From Phycisphaerae bacterium (GTDB taxonomy: Bacteria > Planctomycetota > Phycisphaerae > Sedimentisphaerales > SG8-4), in the NCBI GenBank assembly GCA_030603035.1, contig JAUVYQ010000044.1, forward strand, positions 1 to 17,046: a stretch of 17,046 nt of DNA, given 5' to 3'. How positions within the stretch are numbered: position 1 is the stretch's first letter; each line of letters starts with the position of its first letter. Positions 1-5,506 of the stretch are shown here, piece after piece. The translations under genes were made by a program, and so were the position numbers. The notes under the pieces are model-generated. The model was given only the letters and a program-made list of their open reading frames with translations, did not search any database and had not been told where the DNA came from.

Positions 1-32
1 GCCACGAAAAGGCACAAAAAGCACAAAGAAAA

Positions 33-67
33 GTTAGACGCAGATTAACGCAGATTGACGCTGATTT
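33..67 (+). repeat. 35-nt direct repeat, copy 1
   Basis: This begins GTTAGACGCAGATTAACGCA and contains three near-identical decamers (ACGCAGATTA, ACGCAGATTG, ACGCTGATTT). It matches the segment at 194-228 at 30 of 35 positions without gaps. It ends exactly where the structured element at 68-186 begins. I recognise neither a known IS end nor a CRISPR repeat. Confidence 0.75.
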
Positions 68-186
68 GTTTTTAGCCGGCTTGGTGTTCTCGGCAAGCTC
101 TGTTCTGAAAGCAAGCTTTCGCCGCAGAGACTTGCCTTCGTCCACAAGGCCATCGAAATGGCCTTTTTCAGAAGCTGGCTAAGAAC
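68..186. other. Structured palindromic element between direct repeats
   Basis: The outer arms 68-82 and 172-186 pair over 15 bp (13 Watson-Crick, two G-U). Inside are two further hairpins. The first is 92-97/131-136 continued by 98-102/125-129 across a bulged A130, with a small inner stem 107-111/116-120. The second is a perfect 8-bp stem 146-153/158-165 with a CGAA tetraloop followed by T's. The result is a three-way-junction-like fold. It could be a small non-autonomous mobile element, a structured RNA, or a chromosomal interspersed repeat. The pairing is visible in the sequence, but the function is unknown. Confidence 0.5.
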
Positions 187-193
187 GGTTCTT

Positions 194-228
194 GTTAGAC
201 ACGGATTAACGCAGGTTTACACTGATTT
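194..228 (+). repeat. 35-nt direct repeat, copy 2
   Basis: This is the second copy of the repeat at 33-67, with five substitutions and no gaps. It begins seven bases after the structured element's right arm. The intervening GGTTCTT can also pair with AAGAAC at 181-186. Only two copies are present, so this is not an array. Confidence 0.75.
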
Positions 229-283
229 AACCAACCAAAAAACGGCCAAAAAAGTACCTTTTTTTTGGCTGCCCTGTTTCCTA

Positions 284-311
284 TTGAAATCCGAACTCTA
301 TCCTGTACAAT
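284..311 (+). promoter_or_regulatory. Candidate sigma70-type promoter
   Basis: TTGAAA (284-289) is followed after 16 bp by TACAAT (306-311), close to consensus -35 and -10 boxes. Initiation would fall near 318. No open reading frame follows. The next signal is the intrinsic terminator at 400-420, so it may drive a short transcript of about 100 nt. The surroundings are AT-rich, so a chance match is possible. Confidence 0.35.
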
Positions 312-361
312 CTCCCTAAAGCATGCGGATTTCCTTGTGTTGACGGGAAATGCGGTTTTGT

Positions 362-393
362 TTCGTAATGCGTGTTGCGTATTGCGTATGTCG
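362..393 (+). repeat. Dispersed ATTGCGTAT-type mini-repeat, copy A
   Basis: A 32-nt segment built from GCGTGTT/GCGTATT units. It matches the fhs-folD spacer at 12678-12709 at 27 of 32 positions in the same plus-strand orientation. It lies directly before the terminator at 400-420. Confidence 0.6.
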
Positions 394-399
394 TTAGAG

Positions 400-420
400 G
401 AGCCCTGCGGGGCTCTTTTT
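400..420 (+). terminator. Rho-independent terminator (plus strand)
   Basis: GAGCCC (400-405), loop TGCG, GGGCTC (410-415), then TTTTT (416-420). This is a classical intrinsic terminator reading rightward. No plus-strand gene precedes it in the window. It may end a gene left of the window or the short transcript suggested at about 318-420. It insulates the GH32-like gene from upstream transcription. Confidence 0.7.
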
Positions 421-581
421 GATTTGACGGATTAGAAAATTTTGAGTAGTGTGTGGTTTGAAAGAAGGAAAAAATAGGTGGCTGTCCCGAATTATGAATT
501 ATTCGCATGAGTTTTGGCACAACGGTGGATTAGATTCAAGCTGTAAATTTTGAGACATTTAATCTTTAAGGAGTGTGTTCA

Positions 582-2216
582 ATGAAACGTCGTAGCTTTC
601 TAAAACAGACAGGTGTGATGGCCGCGGCTTTGGTAGTTCCAGCACGAGAAATGCTCGGAGCCCAGAAGCAGTCTAAGGCCAAGAAAAAAGGACCCGACTA
701 CACCTCGCGTGTTCCGAAGTACACCTTCGCCAATACGCTCAAAGAGCAGAAAGCACAACTGAAAACGAATCCTCTCATGCTGCGGTTTATCGAGTCGCGG
801 AAAAAGATGGCCGGAGAACGATACCGCCCGATATATCATTACGTCAACCCGGAAGGCCGGCTTAACGACCCGAACGGGCTTTGTTTTTGGCAGGGTCGCT
901 GGCACCTGTTCTATCAGGGGTATCCGCCGGAAGACCCGCGTCAGCACTGGGGACACGCCGTCAGCGACGATTTGATACACTGGCGCGACCTGCCATACGC
1001 GATCTACCCGAATCCAGAGCATGCCTGTTTTTCCGGTTCAACCTTTGTCGAAAAAGACCGCGTGATCGCGATGTATCACGGGACGCGGGTAGGAAACATG
1101 GTCGCCGTATCAAGCGATCCGCTGCTTCTGAACTGGGAAAAGGTGACGGGCAAAGCCGTTATCCCCAGTAAGAGCTCGGACGGAAAACCCCTGCCGTATC
1201 GAGTTTTCGATCCGTGCATCTGGAAGAAGGACGGCCTGTACTATTCACTTTCGGGAGGCACGCTGCCGGATGGGCCCGGCGGTAAGCGAATTCGGGCCAA
1301 TTTTCTGCTCCGCTCGAAAGACCTGGCGAAGTGGGAGTATCTGCACCCATTCGTCGAGGACGACCGGTTCACGCTCGTCGGGGACGACGGGGCCTGCCCG
1401 TATTTCTGGCCGATCGGCAACCGGCACATCCTTCTGTTCTTCAGCCACATGAGCGGCGGTCAGTATATATTGGGCGACTACGACAAGCCTCGCGACAAGT
1501 TTGTCGCTACCTCGAGTGGCCTCTTCAACTTCGGAGCAGTGAAGCCGGGCGGGGTACATGCCCCATCCGCAACGCCCGACGGCAAGGGCGGCGTGATCGT
1601 GATCTTCAACATGAACCCGGCCAAGCCCACGAAGGGCTGGAACCAAATCATGACCCTGCCCCGCCTCCTGACCCTGGCTGGTAAGGACGATCTGAGGATC
1701 GAGCCCACTAGGGCCATCGAATCGCTGCGCACCAGCCACCAGCGTGTCGGTACGACCCAGCTGCCGGCGAACCAGGAATTTGTGCTTGAAAACATCCGCG
1801 GCAACGCGATGGAGATCGTCGCCGAAATCGATGCCAAGAAAGCTCAGATGTTCGAGATGAACGTGCTGCGTTCGCCCAACAAGGAAGAGTACACCCGAAT
1901 CGCGTTCTTCAGGGGCCGCGGCTACCGGGGCAAGAGTTTGATCACGATCGACTCCTCCTACGCGTCGCTCCTGCCGGACGTGGCCTCGCGGGCTCCCGAG
2001 ACAGCCCCGCTTTTTCTTAAGGGGAACGAGAACCTACAGCTTCGCGTGTTCATCGACAGAAGCGTCGTCGAAGTCTTCGTCAACGGCAAGCAATGCGTCG
2101 CCATGCGCGTCTATCCCAGCCGCCCCGACAGTGTCGGCGTGTCGATGCGTTCCCAGGGTAAGGGCGCTGTGCTAAAATCGCTCGATACCTGGCAGATGAA
2201 GAATATATATGAATAG
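582..2216 (+). CDS. Tat-exported GH32-like (levanase/invertase fold) protein
   Basis: This is a 544-aa secreted protein of the GH32 (beta-fructosidase) type. I chose the ATG at 582 because TAAGGAG ends 8 bases before it; a GTG at 573 overlaps that site. Residues 3-8 (RRSFLK) and the following hydrophobic stretch form a Tat signal. The five-blade propeller core carries LNDPNG (94-99, nucleophile D96), FSGS (150-153) and a C-terminal beta-sandwich with IDRSVVEVFVNG (491-502). Two catalytic motifs deviate. RDP reads FDP (209-211), keeping D210, and the ECP motif of the acid/base glutamate reads ACP (271-273). Fructan or fructoside hydrolysis is therefore the family expectation, not certain. The gene is GC-richer than its neighbours and oriented opposite to the carbon-fixation cluster, so it looks like an independent accessory gene. 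Confidence 0.8.
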   Translation: MKRRSFLKQTGVMAAALVVPAREMLGAQKQSKAKKKGPDYTSRVPKYTFANTLKEQKAQLKTNPLMLRFIESRKKMAGERYRPIYHYVNPEGRLNDPNGLCFWQGRWHLFYQGYPPEDPRQHWGHAVSDDLIHWRDLPYAIYPNPEHACFSGSTFVEKDRVIAMYHGTRVGNMVAVSSDPLLLNWEKVTGKAVIPSKSSDGKPLPYRVFDPCIWKKDGLYYSLSGGTLPDGPGGKRIRANFLLRSKDLAKWEYLHPFVEDDRFTLVGDDGACPYFWPIGNRHILLFFSHMSGGQYILGDYDKPRDKFVATSSGLFNFGAVKPGGVHAPSATPDGKGGVIVIFNMNPAKPTKGWNQIMTLPRLLTLAGKDDLRIEPTRAIESLRTSHQRVGTTQLPANQEFVLENIRGNAMEIVAEIDAKKAQMFEMNVLRSPNKEEYTRIAFFRGRGYRGKSLITIDSSYASLLPDVASRAPETAPLFLKGNENLQLRVFIDRSVVEVFVNGKQCVAMRVYPSRPDSVGVSMRSQGKGAVLKSLDTWQMKNIYE

Positions 2217-2336
2217 ATTGCGTGCATGAAGATTGGTTTAACATTCACATTTTAACGTATAATCATCATCAATAGATTTTAGATTATATCTAATCCTGGA
2301 CAATTCTGAGGTAGGTATAGACTGGGTGGATTTCTC

Positions 2337-2365
2337 TTGAATAGTTATATCCCTGGTTGTATACT
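2337..2365 (+). promoter_or_regulatory. Strong sigma70-like promoter
   Basis: TTGAAT (2337-2342), a 17-bp spacer, and TATACT (2360-2365) match the sigma70 pattern with optimal spacing. Transcription would start near 2372, giving a leader of about 65 nt before the ATG at 2438. This supports the short downstream frame being the remains of a once functional gene. Confidence 0.5.
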
Positions 2366-2437
2366 CAGTTCTGTATGTTGAAATTGGATTTCCCATCAGT
2401 ATCAGTTTTTCTATCAGTTAGAGACACTGGGGAGATT

Positions 2438-2584
2438 ATGTATAAGCGTTCATGTATTCATGCGATTCTATTCTTGATTGCAGTGACTACTGCAGCGGCT
2501 CAGGCGTACGTTCCAGTCGATCACGATGACAAAGGGACGATTCAAAGAAGTATTGCGCCCCTTGGTGTGTTCGTCTTTAGTTAG
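2438..2584 (+). pseudogene. Truncated secreted protein, possibly a beta-helix protein remnant
   Basis: This is a 48-codon frame starting with a clear Sec signal peptide: basic start MYKR, hydrophobic core AILFLIAVTTAAA, and likely cleavage after AQA. Only about 25 residues follow (beginning YVPVDHDDKGTIQRSI) before a stop, too short for a typical exported enzyme. The VPVD...TIQ start resembles the first turn of secreted right-handed beta-helix proteins, which often begin VPxDYxTIQxAI; that is an inference from a short match. GGGGAG lies only 3 bases before the ATG, an unusually short spacing. An in-frame TTG at 2357 is a worse start because it lies inside the promoter. I read it as a gene truncated at its 3' side; a genuine small secreted peptide is the alternative. 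Confidence 0.35.
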
Positions 2585-2618
2585 ATAAAATAGCGTAATA
2601 GACCTTAAAAGGCAAAGG

Positions 2619-2654
2619 AAAAAAGGGAAAAATCACCCCAGCACAGGACTGGGG
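2619..2654 (-). terminator. Terminator-like hairpin after the EamA gene
   Basis: CCCCAG (2636-2641) pairs with CTGGGG (2649-2654) around a 7-nt loop. Read on the minus strand the stem is followed by TGATTTTT, CCC and TTTTTT (down to 2619). The stem starts about 30 nt past the EamA stop codon. The T-tract is offset by three bases and interrupted, so termination may be partial. Confidence 0.5.
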
Positions 2655-2684
2655 GCTATATAAAAGGGCGGAAAACCGGCGGGC

Positions 2685-3554
2685 TCAGAATTTCTGCAAG
2701 ATTATACCGCCGATGATGAAGATTAAGCCGATTATTGTTGAGAAAAGAATCTTTTCGCCAACTGCAAAAGAAATCACTACAAGAGACAGAAAGGGAGCTA
2801 AATAAACTAAGTTCGCAACATGCGCGGTCGTCCTGGATAGTTTTAATGCTTTAAGCCAGATTAAGAACGTAATCCCCATTTCAAATAATCCAATATAAGC
2901 TGCTCCGAGGATGCCTTTGAGGCTTGGGATTTCTACTTTTGCGAAAAATAACATTGACAGAAATATAAAGACAGACCCGAATGCAAAATTAAGAAATAAT
3001 CCAACGGCTTCATCACGTTTATCTTTTACGTTATAAATCCAGAATAGTGCCCAGATTACCGCGCTGCTTACCGCCAACAATACTCCCACAGTGCTGGTAA
3101 AGCTAAATCCCAGGATATCGCCCTCAGTTGCAATGATAAAAACACCGATAAAGCTGATAATTATAGCAAGAATGCTCCTTAACTTGATTCTTTGATGCAG
3201 CAGCGGTATTGATAGCAAGACAAGCATTATCGGCCAGATAAAATTTAACGTTAAGGCCTCCTGGGCCTTGAGTATTGAGTATGCGTTGAGCAGGATAACG
3301 TAATAAAGGAAGGGATTAAGAAAACCCAGCAGCGCAGAATGCAGATAATCTTTTTTTGATAACGCTTTGAGTAAATTCAGTTTTTTAAGAAACAGTAAAT
3401 AAAGAAAAAGAAAAACAGACGATACAATTGAGGCGTAAAACAAAAGGGGCAGGATGTCTATGTAACGAAAAGAAATTTTGAAAGCCGAAGCGATGGTAGA
3501 CCATAACAAAACTGCAGCAGAAGCATAAAGATAAGCCCTTTTTTGTTTTCCCAT
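2685..3554 (-). CDS. EamA/DMT-family membrane transporter
   Basis: A 289-aa, very hydrophobic protein with about ten predicted transmembrane segments in two repeated halves, as in the drug/metabolite transporter superfamily (two EamA domains of five helices each). The N-terminus (LYASAAVLLWSTIASAFKIS) is the usual first EamA helix with its conserved W-[ST] motif. The second half starts near GVLLAVSSAVIWALFWIYNV (around residue 157). The substrate cannot be read from sequence; relatives export amino acids or metabolites. The gene is the last of the minus-strand run, 81 bp after the HydG-like gene. It is visibly AT-richer than the metabolic genes and has no clear Shine-Dalgarno sequence before its ATG. 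It may be cotranscribed by read-through, but no functional link to acetyl-CoA synthesis is implied. Confidence 0.85.
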   Translation of the reverse strand: MGKQKRAYLYASAAVLLWSTIASAFKISFRYIDILPLLFYASIVSSVFLFLYLLFLKKLNLLKALSKKDYLHSALLGFLNPFLYYVILLNAYSILKAQEALTLNFIWPIMLVLLSIPLLHQRIKLRSILAIIISFIGVFIIATEGDILGFSFTSTVGVLLAVSSAVIWALFWIYNVKDKRDEAVGLFLNFAFGSVFIFLSMLFFAKVEIPSLKGILGAAYIGLFEMGITFLIWLKALKLSRTTAHVANLVYLAPFLSLVVISFAVGEKILFSTIIGLIFIIGGIILQKF

Positions 3555-3635
3555 ATATGATTTTATTCAAGCAAATTAGGCCTTTGCGTCATCAGTGAAA
3601 AATGAAGGGCTATAACTTCTTCGCCTAAACCTTTC

Positions 3636-4475
3636 TTATGCTATTGCCCTTTCCTTATCAGGAAACTTTTTAAGCTGACTATAACTAAAAACTGGCCCAT
3701 CTATACAGACAAACTTTTCCCCGATGTTACAATGTCCGCACTTGCCAATACCGCACTTCATATATCGCTCCAGCGTTATATAAATGTTTTCATCTTTGAA
3801 TCCGGACTTCAGGAGTTTTTCAATGACGAATCTGATCATAACAGGCGGGCCGCACACGAAAGCGGCGCCGTAAGACGTATCCATATCAGTTTTATCCCAT
3901 AATGTTGTAACTACACCCACATTTTCTTCCCAAATTTCGCCCGGCTCATCTACGGTAAGCAGTACTTCCGTATCATCCACCTCTTTCCAGGTTTCAAGTT
4001 CTCTTTTGAAGCAAAGCTCATAAGGAGTTTTGGCACCATATAAAATTTTAATCTTTCCAAAATCTCCCCGTTTATCAAAGACCGATTTTATCACACTCCT
4101 TAATGGCGGCAGGCCAATACCGCCGGCAATAAAATACAGGTCTTTTCCCGCAACTTCTTCAAACGGAAATGAATTTCCATAAGGACCTCTTATACAGATT
4201 CTATCTCCCGCCTTAAGCTGATGTATCGCCCGTGTAAGCTTCCCAACAGCCCTTATTGTAAGCTCCAAAAATCCCTTCAGGTTCGGAGAAGAGGTTATAG
4301 ATATGGGAGCTTCTCCCACGCCTAACAAGGAAACCTGCACAAATTGGCCGGGTTTATAATTGAAAGACTCAGCCAGGGTCTCATCTTCAAAAACAACCGT
4401 AAACGTTTTTGTATCGAAACTTTCTTGCTGAATCGATTCTATTATTGCAGGATGGGGAATATATTCGTTCTTCAA
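3636..4475 (-). CDS. HydG/AsrB-like FAD-NAD(P) oxidoreductase subunit with [2Fe-2S] cluster
   Basis: A 279-aa flavoprotein of the ferredoxin-NADP reductase superfamily, related to the gamma subunit of archaeal sulfhydrogenases and to AsrB. The FAD domain carries KPGQF (41-45) and APISITSSP (56-64). The NAD(P) domain carries AGGIGLPPLRS (117-127) and CGPPVM (208-213). A C-terminal [2Fe-2S] site uses C241, C246, C249 and C257. The start is a TTG whose last two bases lie in the TGA stop of the previous gene, with GAGG about 10 bases upstream, so translation is coupled. As the third gene of the fdhA set it most likely passes electrons between NAD(P)H and the iron-sulfur subunit, making the formate dehydrogenase a soluble NAD(P)-linked enzyme. 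Whether NADH or NADPH is used is not visible. Confidence 0.82.
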   Translation of the reverse strand: MKNEYIPHPAIIESIQQESFDTKTFTVVFEDETLAESFNYKPGQFVQVSLLGVGEAPISITSSPNLKGFLELTIRAVGKLTRAIHQLKAGDRICIRGPYGNSFPFEEVAGKDLYFIAGGIGLPPLRSVIKSVFDKRGDFGKIKILYGAKTPYELCFKRELETWKEVDDTEVLLTVDEPGEIWEENVGVVTTLWDKTDMDTSYGAAFVCGPPVMIRFVIEKLLKSGFKDENIYITLERYMKCGIGKCGHCNIGEKFVCIDGPVFSYSQLKKFPDKERAIA

Positions 4476-5506
4476 CTTCTTGAAACCTCTTCAATCACCT
4501 GAGATATTCCTATATTGACCGGACAACTTGACAGGCACCTGCCGCAGCCGACACAACCACTCATTCCTGTTGTAAGGTAATCATATTTCAGCTTATGTTC
4601 GTATCTGCGGGAGGTCAGAATCCACTTCTCAAACCGTGGATTGTGCCCGCTGGCCTCTCGCGTATACCCTTCAAACACACATGCGTCCCAGTTGCGGTAT
4701 CTTCTGCCGGAGCTTGCCTTTAGGTCATCAAATACATTAAAGCAGCTGCATGTAGGGCAGACATAGAGACACCCGCCGCAGTAAATGCACCTTTCAGCTA
4801 TCCTTTCGTACATTTCTCTCGGTACTTTGTCCTCACAAAACTTTTTTATGGCTTTTTCAAAATCTAATCTAAGGCTAACGGCTTCTTCTGCGTCGTGTTT
4901 TGCAATTTTTGAGCACTCAACATCATCTTTCGAAGCTTCATCAAGAAACTTTCTATAGCTGTTTACGAACTCTTCGCCTTTTTCAGAACCTATTTCAACC
5001 ACGTATTTATTTCCAATATCAACCAGTTGCAAATCAAACCCTGTTTCTAAAAATGGGCCTGTCTTTGTAGATGTGCAGAAACAGTTCTCCAGAGGGTGCT
5101 TGCATCCGACGATAACCAGTAATTTGTTCATCGACCTGTTTAGATAATAGACATCTTCAAAGTTTCTCTTGAAGAAATCATCCGTAAATAATATTCCTTT
5201 AACATCGCACGCGCGCAGACCGAACAGTAATCTCGAAGCCTTCGGCTTAACCGTTTCGGTAACCTTTTCATCTTGAAACTTAAAAAGAGATTCGAGCTGA
5301 GGGAATACTATAACCTTGGGTGGGACTGTGAGAAATTCGTAATCCAGGTTTAATTTGTCAAGAGAAAGTTCCTTTTTTTCATTGTCGAGTTTCATAAACT
5401 GCACATCCCCTCCGAAAGTTTCCAGGGGGACATAAGTTTCCCACTGCTCCGAGGCGCTTATACACAAAGCCTTAACATTATCTTTTTTAAGCAGCCGCTC
5501 TTTCAT
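4472..5506 (-). CDS. HydB/AsrA-like [4Fe-4S] electron-transfer subunit
   Basis: A 344-aa iron-sulfur protein of the family containing the sulfhydrogenase beta subunit (HydB/HyhB) and anaerobic sulfite reductase subunit A. The N-terminal domain has the family signatures GLRACD (96-101) and CKHPLENCFC (135-144). The C-terminal half holds two [4Fe-4S] motifs: C240-C243-C246-C250, followed by PTCSCF, and C318-C321-C324-C328. Its ATG overlaps the fdhA stop by four bases (ATGA) and no independent Shine-Dalgarno sequence is seen, pointing to translational coupling and a fixed stoichiometry with FdhA. The next gene is the HydG-like flavoprotein; HydB and HydG homologues normally form a unit. The likely role is to wire the formate dehydrogenase active-site subunit to the flavin. 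A partnership with the hydrogenase upstream in the cluster is possible but less supported. Confidence 0.82.
   Translation of the reverse strand: MKERLLKKDNVKALCISASEQWETYVPLETFGGDVQFMKLDNEKKELSLDKLNLDYEFLTVPPKVIVFPQLESLFKFQDEKVTETVKPKASRLLFGLRACDVKGILFTDDFFKRNFEDVYYLNRSMNKLLVIVGCKHPLENCFCTSTKTGPFLETGFDLQLVDIGNKYVVEIGSEKGEEFVNSYRKFLDEASKDDVECSKIAKHDAEEAVSLRLDFEKAIKKFCEDKVPREMYERIAERCIYCGGCLYVCPTCSCFNVFDDLKASSGRRYRNWDACVFEGYTREASGHNPRFEKWILTSRRYEHKLKYDYLTTGMSGCVGCGRCLSSCPVNIGISQVIEEVSRS

Larger units (their letters stand above)
1..581. other. Gene-free left leader region (overview)
   Basis: I find no credible protein-coding gene in the first 581 bases. The stretch starts with A-rich imperfect repeats of the form GGCACAAAAA/GCACAAAGAA (about 10-30). 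It then carries two 35-nt direct repeats flanking a structured element, a promoter-like pair near 284-311, a dispersed mini-repeat at 362-393 and an intrinsic terminator at 400-420. The last 160 bases lead into the GH32-like gene and hold only its Shine-Dalgarno sequence (TAAGGAG, 567-573); I see no convincing promoter for that gene there. The items are listed separately. Confidence 0.6.
2217..2684. other. Gene-poor interval between GH32-like and EamA genes (overview)
   Basis: This 468-bp AT-rich interval separates the rightward GH32-like gene from the leftward EamA gene. Its first 120 bases show nothing I can name. A strong promoter-like pair (2337-2365) leads to a short truncated secreted-protein frame (2438-2584), and a minus-strand terminator-like hairpin (2619-2654) ends the EamA side. 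Confidence 0.6.

Noticed and set aside
33..228. Possible CRISPR array
   Set aside because: Only two imperfect repeat copies exist, the interval is a 126-bp palindromic element rather than a spacer, and no cas gene is present.
245..269. GCCAAAAAA...TTTTTTTTGGC inverted repeat as a terminator
   Set aside because: The stem is almost all A-T with a slipping T-run and no U-tract after it, so it is a weak palindrome that may arise by chance in AT-rich DNA.
281..520. 79-codon minus-strand frame in the leader region
   Set aside because: It reads through the mini-repeat (giving YAIRNTHYE) and the terminator stem, has no ribosome binding site and shows no domain.
1245..1837. Overlapping minus-strand frames opposite the GH32-like gene
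   Set aside because: Long antisense frames are expected in GC-rich coding sequence; no start signal or family motif is visible, while the plus-strand frame has a Tat signal and GH32 motifs.
2357..2437. 27-codon upstream extension of the short secreted frame
   Set aside because: The TTG at 2357 overlaps the promoter's -10 region, and the signal peptide begins naturally at the ATG at 2438.
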